A stretch of DNA of 64,000 nucleotides from GCA-002282575 sp964493995 (GTDB lineage Bacteria > Pseudomonadota > Gammaproteobacteria > Thiomicrospirales > Thiomicrospiraceae). Within the stretch, counting starts at the first letter, position 1; the number at the start of each line of letters is the position of its first letter. The stretch covers positions 1-64,000 of the forward strand of contig CAZBQD010000006.1 of the NCBI GenBank assembly GCA_964493995.1, read 5' to 3'. Positions 50,823 to 60,237 of the stretch are shown piece by piece. The notes under the pieces were generated by a model. That model had not been told where the DNA came from and ran no database searches. It was given only the letters and a program-made list of their open reading frames with translations. The position numbers and the translations under genes are program-made.

Positions 50823-52182
50823 TCGTAGTCAGATGGATGCCATTCGCGAACGCGATGAACCATTGCTGGCTCAAGTCTTTCCGTTATTGGAGGAAGGGCA
50901 TTACGACGTTCTAGCCGATTTGTTGCAGGCAGAACACGAAACTGATTTGGCGGTACTGCTCGAATCCTTGCCTGCACATCAACGCTTAAAAGTCTGGGAG
51001 CTGATTCCTAACTCGGAACAGGGTAATGTGCTGTTGCACTTGCATGATGAGGTTCGCGCGTCCCTGATTGCCATCATGCCTCATCAAGAGTTAGTCGATG
51101 CCTTAGAACCACTCGATGCCGATGATATTGCTTTTGTTTTGGAAGATGTTCCCGAAGCCAAATCCGATGCCGTCTTAGAGCAACTTGACCAAGAAACCCG
51201 TGCCGATGTTGAAGAGTCGCTCAGTTATCCCGAAGGTACGGCGGGGCGACTAATGCGTTTCGATGCCATTGAAGTGCGTGCCGACATTGATATTTACACG
51301 GTGTTGCGTTACCTGCGTCGTCATAAAACCCTGCCCGATCAAACCGATGGTTTGATGGTGGTGGATGAAGAGGGCTATTATTTAGGCAAGCTTAATCTGT
51401 CAACCTTAGTGACGCAACCGGGCAGCGCCCGTGTTGAATCGGTAATGGATGCCAGCGAACAAGCCATTTCAGCCTATATGGAAGAAGACGAAGTAGCGCA
51501 CTTGTTCGATCGACGCGACTTGGTTTCCGTTGCCGTGGTCGATGCCGCCGGTAAGTTTATTGGGCGCGTCACAGTGGATGATGTATTGGACGTCATTCGC
51601 GGTCAATCGGAGCGTGCCTTAATGGGTATGGCCGGTTTGGATGAAGAGGCGGATATTTTCGCCCCCGTCATTACCAGTGCCAAACGTCGAGCCTTATGGT
51701 TAGGGATTAACCTTTGTACGGCTTCTTTGGCTGCTTGGGTGATTGGTCAGTTTGAAGCGAGTATTGCCCAGTTGGTGGCATTAGCCATCCTCATGCCGAT
51801 TGTGGCGAGTATGGGTGGTGTCGCCGGCAGTCAAACCCTGACGCTAACGGTACGTGGTTTGGCGCTTGGGCAGGTCAGTCTGTCGAATATGCGTTGGTTA
51901 CTGCGTCGTGAATTAGGTGTGGGTTTGCTCAACAGTTTGCTCTGGGCGAGTATGATGGGCTTGGTTGCTTGGTTGATCTTTGAACCCGGTGTCGGTGCTG
52001 TCATTGCCGCCGCACTCACCATTAACATGACCCTTGCTGTGGGTGCCGGGGTGTTCATTCCCATTGTGCTCGACCGTTTAGGGATTGATCCCGCCTTATC
52101 TGCCAGTATGATTTTAATGACCATTACCGATGTGATGGGCTTCTTAACCTTCTTAGGCTTGGCAACGATTTTCTTGTTATGA
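50815..52182 (+). CDS. mgtE: Magnesium transporter MgtE
   Basis: A 455-aa inner-membrane Mg2+ channel. The N-terminal acidic superhelical domain (about 15-130, LPAHQRLKVWELI, LEPLDADDIAFVLEDVP) and CBS pair (about 135-260) form the magnesium-sensing gate. Five spans follow (about 290-455), including the pore-lining PIVASMGGVAGSQTLTLTVRGLA. The N-terminal and CBS domains close the pore when Mg2+ is high. Tandem with the CNNM-type gene. An intrinsic terminator follows. Confidence 0.96.
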   Translation: MSDRSQMDAIRERDEPLLAQVFPLLEEGHYDVLADLLQAEHETDLAVLLESLPAHQRLKVWELIPNSEQGNVLLHLHDEVRASLIAIMPHQELVDALEPLDADDIAFVLEDVPEAKSDAVLEQLDQETRADVEESLSYPEGTAGRLMRFDAIEVRADIDIYTVLRYLRRHKTLPDQTDGLMVVDEEGYYLGKLNLSTLVTQPGSARVESVMDASEQAISAYMEEDEVAHLFDRRDLVSVAVVDAAGKFIGRVTVDDVLDVIRGQSERALMGMAGLDEEADIFAPVITSAKRRALWLGINLCTASLAAWVIGQFEASIAQLVALAILMPIVASMGGVAGSQTLTLTVRGLALGQVSLSNMRWLLRRELGVGLLNSLLWASMMGLVAWLIFEPGVGAVIAAALTINMTLAVGAGVFIPIVLDRLGIDPALSASMILMTITDVMGFLTFLGLATIFLL

Positions 52183-52207
52183 CGAAAGTCAGCCTGGAAT
52201 TGCGCAT

Positions 52208-52239
52208 AAAAAAAGCGAACTATATTGTTCGCTTTTTTA
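52208..52239. terminator. Bidirectional intrinsic terminator
   Basis: AAAAAAGCGAAC-TATATT-GTTCGCTTTTTT is a perfect inverted repeat with A- and T-runs on opposite sides. It lies between the convergent mgtE and aroG genes and should stop transcription from both. Confidence 0.93.
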
Positions 52240-52258
52240 TGGTTCCTATATGGAGCCT

Positions 52259-53323
52259 TTACCCCCACACCTTGCGTCTTGCTTGTACACCGTTAGCGAG
52301 GGCTTCTAAACTATCGACACTGGCTTCCCATCCCAAACAACCATCGGTAATGCTTTGACCGTAGGTGAGGGCGCAATCAGGCTTCACGTCTTGGCGACCT
52401 TCGACCAGATGACTTTCAATCATCACGCCCATAATGCTTTTGTTACCGGCCGTCAGTTGTTCGGCAATACTGTCGGCAACGATGGTTTGTTTGCGGAAGT
52501 CTTTATTGCTGTTAGCATGCGAGCAGTCAATCATCAATTTTTGACGCACGCCCGATTTAGCCAGTTTATCGACCGCCTCAGCAACATGAGGCGCTGCATA
52601 GTTAGGTTCGCCATTACCACCACGTAAAATAATGTGACAGTCATCATTGCCTTTAGTATGGAAAATGGCAGAACGACCTTCTTTGGTGAGTGACATAAAT
52701 ATGTGTGAACGCTCAGCCGCGCGAATAGCATCAATGGCAATGCTGACGCTACCATCAGTACCATTTTTGAAACCGACAGGGCAAGACAAACCCGAAGCCA
52801 ACTCACGGTGACCTTGGCTCTCGGTGGTACGAGCGCCAATCGCACCCCAGCTGACTAGGTCGGCGATGTACTGCGGGGAAATTAAATCTAAAAACTCAGT
52901 TGCGGCCGGCATGCCCATTCTATTAATATCGAGCAGTAAGCCACGCGCTAACGCCAAGCCTTTGTTAATCTGAAAAGACTCATCCAAGTCCGGGTCGTTA
53001 ATTAATCCCTTCCAACCGACGGTGGTGCGCGGTTTTTCAAAATACACACGCATGACAATCAGTAAGTCTTTTTCGTAGCGTTTTTTGACTTCTAACAAAC
53101 GGCTGGCATACTCACGCGCCGCATCCGGGTCGTGAATCGAGCAAGGACCAATGACGACTAAGACACGGTCATCACTACCGGTTAAAATATCGTGAATCTG
53201 CGCACGCGTATCGTGAATTAACTTAGACGCACGCTCCGTCATGGGGTAGCGGGCATGTAGCTCTTGAGGTGAAATGACCTCGGTCATGGTGCGAATGCGC
53301 AGGTCGTCAGTAGCGTACTTCAT
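52259..53323 (-). CDS. aroG: 3-deoxy-7-phosphoheptulonate synthase (class I DAHP synthase)
   Basis: A 354-aa enzyme. It condenses phosphoenolpyruvate and erythrose 4-phosphate, the first step of aromatic amino-acid synthesis. Motifs are VVIGPCSIHD (metal-ligand Cys), VYFEKPRTTVGWKG, GARTTESQGHRELASG and FHTKGNDDCHIILRGG. The N-terminus KYATDDLRI matches E. coli AroG-type enzymes, which respond to phenylalanine; AroF or AroH specificity cannot be separated here. It is transcribed leftward from a promoter at about 53364-53392. Confidence 0.95.
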   Translation of the reverse strand: MKYATDDLRIRTMTEVISPQELHARYPMTERASKLIHDTRAQIHDILTGSDDRVLVVIGPCSIHDPDAAREYASRLLEVKKRYEKDLLIVMRVYFEKPRTTVGWKGLINDPDLDESFQINKGLALARGLLLDINRMGMPAATEFLDLISPQYIADLVSWGAIGARTTESQGHRELASGLSCPVGFKNGTDGSVSIAIDAIRAAERSHIFMSLTKEGRSAIFHTKGNDDCHIILRGGNGEPNYAAPHVAEAVDKLAKSGVRQKLMIDCSHANSNKDFRKQTIVADSIAEQLTAGNKSIMGVMIESHLVEGRQDVKPDCALTYGQSITDGCLGWEASVDSLEALANGVQARRKVWG

Positions 53324-53363
53324 GGCGGTCGTTGCTGTATCTAAATTAAGTTAATGGTCTGAT

Positions 53364-53392
53364 ATTATCCCATAAATCAAGGTTTATGGCTA
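53364..53392 (-). promoter_or_regulatory. Candidate sigma-70 promoter of aroG
   Basis: Read leftward: TAGCCA (plus 53387-53392), a 17-bp spacer, then GATAAT (plus 53364-53369), about 40 bp before the aroG ATG. The -10 box matches five of six consensus bases. No obvious operator is seen. Confidence 0.4.
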
Positions 53393-53444
53393 GGGAAGGG
53401 TTGATGGCTTGCCTGCTTGTCCATGCTGAATCAGTGGTGATCTG

Positions 53445-53473
53445 CTGACAATTAAGCTAAAATTGAACATTAT
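53445..53473 (+). promoter_or_regulatory. Candidate sigma-70 promoter of argS
   Basis: CTGACA (53445-53450), a 17-bp spacer and CATTAT (53468-53473) place the transcription start near 53480, about 20 bp before the chosen argS ATG. This supports the start at 53502 over the upstream ATG at 53463. Confidence 0.4.
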
Positions 53474-53501
53474 CTCTAATTCTTGCTCTAAAACGGTCAT
53501 C

Positions 53502-55286
53502 ATGAAACAAGCTCTGCATTCTCTCGTTGTCTCTGGTTTAACGCAATTACGCGACGCAGGTCACATTGCGCCATTCGATCCGGCTCACATTAAAATCGAA
53601 TTACCTCGCGATAAGAGTCATGGTGACTTGGCTACCAACGTAGCAATGATGTTGGCTAAACCTAATGGCATGAATCCGCGTGCCTTGGCCGAAGCCCTGA
53701 TTGCGAACTTGCCCGGTGCCGATTGGTTAGTGAGCGCAGAAATTGCCGGTCCGGGATTCATTAACTTTCGTGTACAAGCCGCTGCTAAGTTTGCGGCTCT
53801 GGCGACTATTTTAGACAAGACAACCGATTACGGTCGCATCAATGCCGGTGAAGGTAAACTGGTGCAGGTGGAGTTTGTGTCTGCTAACCCGACAGGTCCT
53901 TTGCACGTAGGGCATGGGCGCGGTGCGGCTTACGGTTCAGCGCTGGTTTCGCTATTGCGTCATGCCGGTTATCAGGTCGAAGCAGAATATTACGTCAATG
54001 ACGCCGGTCGTCAGATGGATATTCTTACCGTCAGTGTTTGGTTGCGTTACTTGGCTTTGTGTGGCGAAACCTTCACTTTCCCCAGCAACGGTTATCAAGG
54101 TGATTATATTATCACCACCGCTCGTGCTTTGCTCAGCGAGCAGGGCGATGGTTTGCGTGCCAGCGCTACCGATGTCTTTGCCAATGTGTCGGCCGACCAA
54201 GTGCTGGATGCCGCAGGTCAGGTGGTGAGCGGGGATAAAGAAGCGCATATTGACGACATTATTATTAACGCACGTCAGCTGTTGGGGTCAGAGCGTTATC
54301 GTCTGATTTTAGACCGTGTATTGCATGACATTTTGGCCGATATTAAAGAAGATTTGGCCGAGTTTGGGGTGCATTACGATAACTGGTTCAGCGAGCGTTC
54401 GCTCATGGATACGGGTATTGTCGATGCGGCTTTAGCGCGTTTACAAGCGGCAGGTAAACTCTATGAGCAAGGCGGAGCGATTTGGTTCCGTTCGACCGAT
54501 TACGGTGATGCCAAAGACCGTGTTGTGGTGCGTGATAATGGCATTAAAACCTATTTTGCTTCCGATATTGCTTATCATTACGACAAGCTTTCACGCGGTT
54601 ATGAGAAAATCATCAATATCTGGGGTTCAGATCACCACGGTTATATTCCACGTGTGCGTGGCTCCATTCAAGCGATGGGCGAGGACGATGCGCGTTTAGA
54701 AGTGCTCTTGGTGCAGTTTGCCGTACTCTACCGTGGTGCTGAAAAGGCGTCTATGTCAACCCGTTCGGGACAGTTTGTTACCTTGCGCGAATTGCGTGAA
54801 GAGATTGGGACTGACGCGACGCGCTTTTTCTATGTTATGCGTCGTTGCGATCAACACATGGATTTTGATTTGGATTTGGCTAAATCGAAAAGTAATGAAA
54901 ACCCCTTGTACTACATTCAGTATGCTCATGCCCGTTGTTGCGGTGTGTTCACGCAGGCGGTAACGAAGGGGTTCAGTGCATGGCAGGCAGCACAGGGTTT
55001 GTCGCAGTTGTCGCTATTAACCGAAGAAGCTGAGGCTGAGTTGGCGCAAAAGTTAGCTCAATTCCCCGAGGTGATTCAATTAGCCGCGCGAGATCATGAG
55101 CCGCACCAAATTGCTTATTATTTGAAAGAACTGGCGACTCAGTTGCATAGTTACTATAACAGTACGCCCGTGTTGGTCGAAGAGGATGCTTTGCGTAATG
55201 CCCGTTTAACTTTGTTAGCAGCGACGCGTATTGTGTTGGCGAATGGCCTAACGCTACTGGGTGTTTCTGCACCGGAGCGCATGTAA
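53502..55286 (+). CDS. argS: Arginyl-tRNA synthetase ArgS
   Basis: A 594-aa class I synthetase that charges tRNA-Arg. The N-terminal additional domain (about 1-110) precedes the HIGH-type motif HVGHGRGAAYG. The KMSKS position is degenerate (KASMSTRSGQFVTL), as is common for ArgS. The C-terminal DALR anticodon-binding domain includes YYLKELATQLHSYYN. Met at 53502 is chosen because a promoter covers the earlier in-frame ATG (53463). A SPOR-domain gene follows after 39 bp. Confidence 0.97.
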   Translation: MKQALHSLVVSGLTQLRDAGHIAPFDPAHIKIELPRDKSHGDLATNVAMMLAKPNGMNPRALAEALIANLPGADWLVSAEIAGPGFINFRVQAAAKFAALATILDKTTDYGRINAGEGKLVQVEFVSANPTGPLHVGHGRGAAYGSALVSLLRHAGYQVEAEYYVNDAGRQMDILTVSVWLRYLALCGETFTFPSNGYQGDYIITTARALLSEQGDGLRASATDVFANVSADQVLDAAGQVVSGDKEAHIDDIIINARQLLGSERYRLILDRVLHDILADIKEDLAEFGVHYDNWFSERSLMDTGIVDAALARLQAAGKLYEQGGAIWFRSTDYGDAKDRVVVRDNGIKTYFASDIAYHYDKLSRGYEKIINIWGSDHHGYIPRVRGSIQAMGEDDARLEVLLVQFAVLYRGAEKASMSTRSGQFVTLRELREEIGTDATRFFYVMRRCDQHMDFDLDLAKSKSNENPLYYIQYAHARCCGVFTQAVTKGFSAWQAAQGLSQLSLLTEEAEAELAQKLAQFPEVIQLAARDHEPHQIAYYLKELATQLHSYYNSTPVLVEEDALRNARLTLLAATRIVLANGLTLLGVSAPERM

Positions 55287-55325
55287 ACAACATGACTGTC
55301 GTGAGCGAATCGGGGTGGCAGTGCT

Positions 55326-56447
55326 ATGGCGCGTGATTATCGTTATGGTCACAAATCCTCTGCACCGGCTCCGCGTCGTACCCAGCAGGATGAAGCGGCT
55401 GAAAAATCCCTAGCCGATAAGCCGGTTAAACCCAGCAAACCTTTTGCGTCGATTATGCGCAAAAAACCGAAACCATCAGCCTCAACTAGCGCGACGGATG
55501 CGCATCAGTCCGCTGTTGTTGAGTCCAGCAAAGCGAGCAGTGAGCCAAAAACCAGTCGCGACAAGGCACTCAATACTTTTCGTCAAAATACGGCAGAGGT
55601 GAGCGCGCAAAAAGCCAGTTCGGTCGATGAAGACGTACAAAAAGTAAAAAATAAAGTTTACCGTGATTCTTTGCCCAAGCATATTCGTAAAGAATTAGAG
55701 GCACAAGAAGCCTTGGCGAAGGCGCAAGCCGAGCAGGCCGAAGCGGAGCGTTTGGCCCATATGGCGGCGCAACAGGAAAAACGTCGGCAGCGCTTGAGTT
55801 TGGGTGGTTGGTTGTCGATTGCGGGTTTAACCCTCGTAGGCGTGGCTTGGCTGTTGTATGCCCCTTTCTTTTTAGCCTTCGCTTTCGAAATGGGCTGGGT
55901 GTCGGAAGAAACACGCAATCGGATGGATCCGGCCGCCACCATGCGTGGTGAGTTGGCGAGCAAAGCCATAGAGCCAGCGAAAAAGCCATCCGCCACTGCG
56001 CCGGTTAGTCCGGTGGAAGATACCAATAGCGTGAAATATACCTTTTATGGCGAGCTACCTAAGGATCAAGTGCTTTCGGGGGTGCAACCCTTAACGGTCA
56101 AAACCAAAGCGCCCATCTATCTTCAGCTGTTGTCATTGCCCAACGAGGCACAGGCACAGGCCGAGCGCAGACGCTTGGCACAAAAAGGCTTTGTAGTGCA
56201 AATGGCGACCCTTGCGGGTAAGTCGGGTAACAACTATGTGTTGCGTATGGGGCCTTATGACGATCAGCGCACCTTAAATCGTCTGAAAGTCGAGTTGCAA
56301 AGAGTTGGTGTCGATGCGCACGAAGTGAGTTTGGCCAGTGTGGTCAAGGCATCTGAGCCCGTTAAGGCTTCGACTCAAAACGCTAATACCAAAACCCCAC
56401 CGCCACAGCCGGCAGCGAATAGCCGGGGCGCAGTGGCGCCTCGCTAA
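55326..56447 (+). CDS. SPOR-domain protein (FtsN-like)
   Basis: A 373-aa single-pass inner-membrane protein. It has a charged cytoplasmic N-terminus (starting MARDYRYGHK), a coiled region (about 110-155), one span (about 165-190, LSIAGLTLVGVAWLLYAPFF), a linker, and a SPOR domain (about 255-340, PIYLQLLSLPNEAQAQAERR to YVLRMGPYDDQ). The tail is Pro/Ala-rich. SPOR domains bind denuded septal peptidoglycan, so a division role like FtsN is likely. The argS-SPOR order is common in gammaproteobacteria. The FtsN assignment itself is inferred. Confidence 0.85.
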   Translation: MARDYRYGHKSSAPAPRRTQQDEAAEKSLADKPVKPSKPFASIMRKKPKPSASTSATDAHQSAVVESSKASSEPKTSRDKALNTFRQNTAEVSAQKASSVDEDVQKVKNKVYRDSLPKHIRKELEAQEALAKAQAEQAEAERLAHMAAQQEKRRQRLSLGGWLSIAGLTLVGVAWLLYAPFFLAFAFEMGWVSEETRNRMDPAATMRGELASKAIEPAKKPSATAPVSPVEDTNSVKYTFYGELPKDQVLSGVQPLTVKTKAPIYLQLLSLPNEAQAQAERRRLAQKGFVVQMATLAGKSGNNYVLRMGPYDDQRTLNRLKVELQRVGVDAHEVSLASVVKASEPVKASTQNANTKTPPPQPAANSRGAVAPR

Positions 56448-56473
56448 ATCATCATGCCTTGGTAGGTGGCTGG

Positions 56474-57499
56474 TTAATCTTCTGCCGTGGTGCTACGATT
56501 GCGTCCGTTTTCTTTAGACTGATAAAGCGCCTTGTCGGTGCGTTGATACCATTCATCCCAACTTTCTCCCGGTTTGTAACTGGAAACACCCAAAGAAACG
56601 TGAAGGTTGTTGATGGTTTCACCGGTATCCTTGCGTTTTAATTGGCTGTTCGCCACTTTAATGCGAATGCGCTCGGCCAGTTGTTCTGCTTGTGCCAAGC
56701 TCGCATGCTGAATGAGCACGGCAAACTCTTCACCCCCAATGCGCGCTAGCATCTGAGAAGGCTCAATTACTTTTTGCACCACGCCAGCGATAAAGCGTAA
56801 CACCGCATCACCAATCAGGTGGCCGTAGGTGTCGTTGAATTTTTTGAAGAAATCAATGTCGAACAAGATCAGGCAAAGTTGGTCGCGTTGCTTGGTCGAT
56901 TGCATGCCTTGCTCAACTCGTTGCTCGAAAGCGCGACGGTTAGGGAGTTGAGTTAGCGTGTCGGTCAGGGATTCGTTACGCGCCTTAGCCAGTTCTTTTT
57001 GTAGCGCTTGAATTTTCGTGGTAGCGACAATGAGTTCTTGTTGCATATCCGATTGCGATGACACTATGTGGCGCGTGGTGTCCAGTACATTCTGGGTCAG
57101 GATGGCTAGGGTTTGAGCGTCTAGGTTGCCGCGCGAGGTGAGTTCTTGCACGTAAGTGTCTAGGGCGTGGGTGTGTTTTTCCATGCCTTTGGTCCAGTCC
57201 ATTAGGCGAGAAATCATGCGTTCTAGAAACTGACGAAATGCCTGCTCTAATTCAGAGGTGTCGGACTGTTTATCTTTCAGTAACGACTCATAAATTTTGA
57301 CGCCCAGTGCGTTGCTGTAACCGCTTTGCTGAACCCCTTCATCGACAAGCTTTTTCAGTCTCGTATCTTGACCTAAAAAGTATTCATACCATACTAAAAA
57401 GTTAATGGGGGTGGGACTGACCTGATGCTGGACAAACGCCTGTTCGATTTGATCGAAAAGCGCATCCGCTTCTGCTTTACTCTGCGTGTAAACTTTCAT
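56474..57499 (-). CDS. Diguanylate cyclase with helical sensor domain
   Basis: A 341-aa soluble protein. The N-terminal helical region (about 1-170) probably senses or dimerises; the C-terminal GGDEF domain starts at DTLTQLPNRRAFEQR and has ARIGGEEFAVLI. The site five residues ahead is EPSQ, not RxxD, so the product-inhibition I-site is absent and the enzyme may not be feedback-limited. It converges with the SPOR gene. The input signal is unknown. Confidence 0.93.
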   Translation of the reverse strand: MKVYTQSKAEADALFDQIEQAFVQHQVSPTPINFLVWYEYFLGQDTRLKKLVDEGVQQSGYSNALGVKIYESLLKDKQSDTSELEQAFRQFLERMISRLMDWTKGMEKHTHALDTYVQELTSRGNLDAQTLAILTQNVLDTTRHIVSSQSDMQQELIVATTKIQALQKELAKARNESLTDTLTQLPNRRAFEQRVEQGMQSTKQRDQLCLILFDIDFFKKFNDTYGHLIGDAVLRFIAGVVQKVIEPSQMLARIGGEEFAVLIQHASLAQAEQLAERIRIKVANSQLKRKDTGETINNLHVSLGVSSYKPGESWDEWYQRTDKALYQSKENGRNRSTTAED

Positions 57500-57618
57500 G
57501 AATGGGTTAGCCTTGGTTTCAATAACTCGGTTGAGGGTTAGTCTACCATTTTGTAATTTTGTTTTTAAGTGGTAGCATAGAAGAATTGCATGGTTTTGAT
57601 AAAAGAAAGTGGGGCTAT

Positions 57619-57981
57619 ATGTTATTACTGAAATTGCACGTGTTGTTTGTGCTGTTATCGGGTTTTGGGTTTTTTATGCGTGGCATCGGTCATATTAAAG
57701 GACAACCCTGGGTACAACGAAAACTCATTCGCATTCTGCCGCATGTGGTGGATACGGGATTGCTGGTGACGGCGATTGCCTTACTGGTAACGCTCGAAAT
57801 TAGTCCCTTAACCGATTGGGTGTTGGCGAAAATCATTGCCTTGATTGCTTACATTGCCCTGGGTGTATTTGCGTTCAAAATAGCGAAAACGCCGGCACGA
57901 AAGGCGCTATTTTGGGTGCTGGCTTTGATGGTGTTTGCCTATATGTATGGTGTCGCCATCACTCACAGTGTGACTTGGTAA
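57619..57981 (+). CDS. SirB2 family membrane protein
   Basis: A 120-aa protein with four hydrophobic spans. It begins LLLKLHVLFVLLSGFGFFMR and has the family-typical HIKGQPWVQRKLIRILPHVVD, quoted here in parts: start KLHVLFVLLSG, centre RILPHVVDTGLL. The SirB2 family is a conserved inner-membrane family without an established biochemical role. Met at 57619 has GGGG upstream and begins the conserved region; an earlier ATG at 57559 is rejected. It lies 14 bp before zur. Confidence 0.88.
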   Translation: MLLLKLHVLFVLLSGFGFFMRGIGHIKGQPWVQRKLIRILPHVVDTGLLVTAIALLVTLEISPLTDWVLAKIIALIAYIALGVFAFKIAKTPARKALFWVLALMVFAYMYGVAITHSVTW

Positions 57982-57995
57982 GCCAGTAGCCACCT

Positions 57996-58409
57996 ATGTC
58001 GATGCAGTTGCCCGTTCAACAGGCGGAAATGCAAATTCGCGCTTTAGGTCATCGGGTGACCAGTGCGCGCGTGATGACGCTGGCTTATTTGCTGCAAGCA
58101 GAGAAACCGGTAACGCACGAAGAATTGCAGTCGAACCTGGCTCTACCGATGGATCGTGTGACACTCTATCGTGTATTGGATTGGTTGGTGCGTCAGCGTT
58201 TGGTGCATAAGGTCACCACTGAAGATCGCTTATGGCGCTTTATTGCCGGTGATGGGGGCAGTGCACATCATCCCCATTTTTACTGTGAGAATACTGGCAA
58301 GCTGATTTGTTTGCCTGAGGTAGACATTCCGGCCATTTCCTTGCCTAAGCGATTTAAGGTGTCGCATGTGGAAGTGATTGTTCACGGTGTGTGCGAAGAG
58401 GCTGAGTAA
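57996..58409 (+). CDS. zur: Fur-family metalloregulator, probably Zur
   Basis: A 137-aa winged-helix regulator. The DNA-binding part is residues about 10-80 (ALGHRVTSARVMTLAYLL, VTLYRVLDWLV). The metal region has HHPHFYC with Cys97, then Cys105 in GKLICL and Cys133 near the end, instead of the two CxxC pairs of standard Fur. The location directly before a zinc-type outer-membrane gene and znuA/znuB argues for Zur, which represses zinc uptake when zinc is ample. A Fur-like protein with another metal is the main alternative. Confidence 0.85.
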   Translation: MSMQLPVQQAEMQIRALGHRVTSARVMTLAYLLQAEKPVTHEELQSNLALPMDRVTLYRVLDWLVRQRLVHKVTTEDRLWRFIAGDGGSAHHPHFYCENTGKLICLPEVDIPAISLPKRFKVSHVEVIVHGVCEEAE

Positions 58410-58425
58410 CCTATTAGATACAACA

Positions 58426-58591
58426 AAGGGTGCATAAGAGATTATGTGAAAACGTTATGAGAGCGGTATAGACAAGGCAAAAATGCACGGAGAAAGGCAA
58501 GTTTACACCGAGTAAATGCGTTTTGAGTACATTTTTAACGAAGTATAGGCGGCTCGGAGTAGTTTTCAAACAGTCTCTTGAATGCGCCCTT
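58426..58591. mobile_element. MITE-like element with terminal inverted repeats
   Basis: A segment of about 165 bp begins AAGGGTGCATAAGAGA and ends with the near-complement TCTCTTGAATGCGCCCTT. The inverted ends agree over about 27 positions with a few mismatches and a one-base shift. It contains no open frame; the interior has the symmetrical look of GCATTTACTCGG-type palindromes seen in gammaproteobacterial MITEs. It fills most of the space between zur and the outer-membrane gene. A clear target-site duplication is not evident. Confidence 0.6.
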
Positions 58592-58683
58592 ATTTTTCGC
58601 TACTATATGCAACAAGTAGGCAAAAGCAAGTGTGTTATCCTTATGGCTCAGTTGCATTGATGTAAAAACACGAGATCAATGAT
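58592..58683 (+). promoter_or_regulatory. Leader of the zinc-uptake gene set
   Basis: This is the only space left for the promoter of the outer-membrane gene unless the MITE supplies it. It contains the imperfect palindrome TTGCAT-TG-ATGTAA about 30 bases before the ATG, a possible Zur operator, but it does not match the known enterobacterial Zur box. Evidence is weak. Confidence 0.25.
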
Positions 58684-60213
58684 ATGAAAAAAACCAAATT
58701 ATCCTTAGCCATTGCCTTGCTGGTGGCAGGGTTCAATGCCGACGCCAGTGATGACTTGTCGGCACTGAAAGCGCAAATTGCCGCGCAACAAGTGCAATTA
58801 GAAAAAATGATGCAACAAATGCAAGCACTCGAAGCCAAAGCCAAGCAAGTTGAAGCGGCGGTCGCACCGGCAGTCAAGGACAGCCCTGTTGCCACAACTG
58901 CGACAAGCGCTAGCTCAACGCCTTCCGTGCCAGCCTTATCTGGCTATCAGGGTAGTTTAGATCAGGCGCGAGCCGCCAGTCGTAAGTTGTCCGATCCGGT
59001 GAAGGTGGGTGGTATTAAGGGCAATCCCTTCTCGGGTAGTAATATGAATCCCGATGTTGCGTTTATCCTTGATGGGAGTTATGTCAATCGTAGTGAGTCT
59101 AATAGTGCTTATGGCGCTTTAGGGATGCCAGGTTTTTTTCATGAGTTGGGCGGAGCGCATGAAGGACATGCACATGGCGGTGGTTATAACCTGAATAATG
59201 GCTTTAACCTCAATTATGGTGAGCTAGTGCTTTCTGCAGCAGTCGATAAGTATTTCGATTTGTTTGCCGTCATTCATGCGGGCGAGGAGGGTGCAGCCTT
59301 AGAAGAAGCCTATGCGAATACACGCAGCATGCCGTTTAACACGCAGTTGAAGTTTGGTAAATTCTTATCGGGATTTGGACGATTAAATGGTCAGCATCAT
59401 CATTATTGGGATTTTGCCGATCAACCGCTCATTTACCAAGGGGTGTTTGGTTCGCATGGCTTGTTAGAGAAAGGCGTGCAAGCCACTTGGCTAGCACCGA
59501 CGAGCAATTATTTATTACTTGGTGCGGAAGTCTTGCAGGGTGAAAACGAGCAAAGTTTTGGCACGAAAGCCATTCCAAAGGTCAGCCAGGCAGGTCAAGT
59601 TGATGGTGCTGGCTTAGCGGTGGGTTTTGTTAAAACAGGTTTTGATCTTGGTAACACCAGTTGGATGGCCGGTGCTTCTTATGGTGCTGGGAAAATGCGC
59701 CTAGACCATAGTACAGATGAAGAAGGGCCGCATGCTAAAGCGGGTTCGGTTGCTATTACAGGGCTGGATTTAACCGGTAAGTATTTTTTAGATGCGACTC
59801 GTTATGTGATGTGGCAATCGGAGTACATCAAACGAGAGTTAACCAACGGACTGGTGGCCAATTATGATAGCGCAGCAGACTTAGCAACTGGATTTCCTAA
59901 GCCGTTATCACAAAATCAGTCGGGCTACTACTCACAGTTAATTTGGAAATTTGCCCCGCAGTGGCGCACCGGTTTACGTTATGATGCGATTGATCAAAAT
60001 AGCATTAAGGTGGCTGGTACAGACAAAAATACGCCTTATGGCGATCGTAATACGGTAATGGTCGAGTACAATCCGACGGAGTTTTCGCGTATTCGTTTAC
60101 AATATGCACAAAACGGTGCTTTCTTTACAGAAGAAAATGAACGTAAGCGTTTCGACGAAGTCTTGCTGCAGTTTAATATGGCGATTGGTGCTCACGGAGC
60201 GCATAGTTTCTAA
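58684..60213 (+). CDS. Outer-membrane beta-barrel protein, probably zinc-related
   Basis: A 509-aa protein with a signal peptide (to about residue 22, NADASDDL), then a short coiled coil (about 24-58, AALEAKAKQVE-like; sequence LEKMMQQMQALEAKAKQ) and a C-terminal barrel region with alternating hydrophobic strands. His-rich segments HELGGAHEGHAHGGG and GQHHHYW face the exported part and could bind zinc. It begins a rightward unit with znuA and znuB. A zinc-specific porin role is inferred from His content and neighbours; it is not a TonB-dependent receptor, since no plug domain or TonB box is seen. Confidence 0.8.
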   Translation: MKKTKLSLAIALLVAGFNADASDDLSALKAQIAAQQVQLEKMMQQMQALEAKAKQVEAAVAPAVKDSPVATTATSASSTPSVPALSGYQGSLDQARAASRKLSDPVKVGGIKGNPFSGSNMNPDVAFILDGSYVNRSESNSAYGALGMPGFFHELGGAHEGHAHGGGYNLNNGFNLNYGELVLSAAVDKYFDLFAVIHAGEEGAALEEAYANTRSMPFNTQLKFGKFLSGFGRLNGQHHHYWDFADQPLIYQGVFGSHGLLEKGVQATWLAPTSNYLLLGAEVLQGENEQSFGTKAIPKVSQAGQVDGAGLAVGFVKTGFDLGNTSWMAGASYGAGKMRLDHSTDEEGPHAKAGSVAITGLDLTGKYFLDATRYVMWQSEYIKRELTNGLVANYDSAADLATGFPKPLSQNQSGYYSQLIWKFAPQWRTGLRYDAIDQNSIKVAGTDKNTPYGDRNTVMVEYNPTEFSRIRLQYAQNGAFFTEENERKRFDEVLLQFNMAIGAHGAHSF

Positions 60214-60237
60214 AACCGGTTATCCGAAGGATAGGGG

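Noticed and set aside
58592..58683. Canonical Zur box
   Set aside because: No match to the known gammaproteobacterial Zur operator was found; only a weak palindrome is present and is listed with low confidence.
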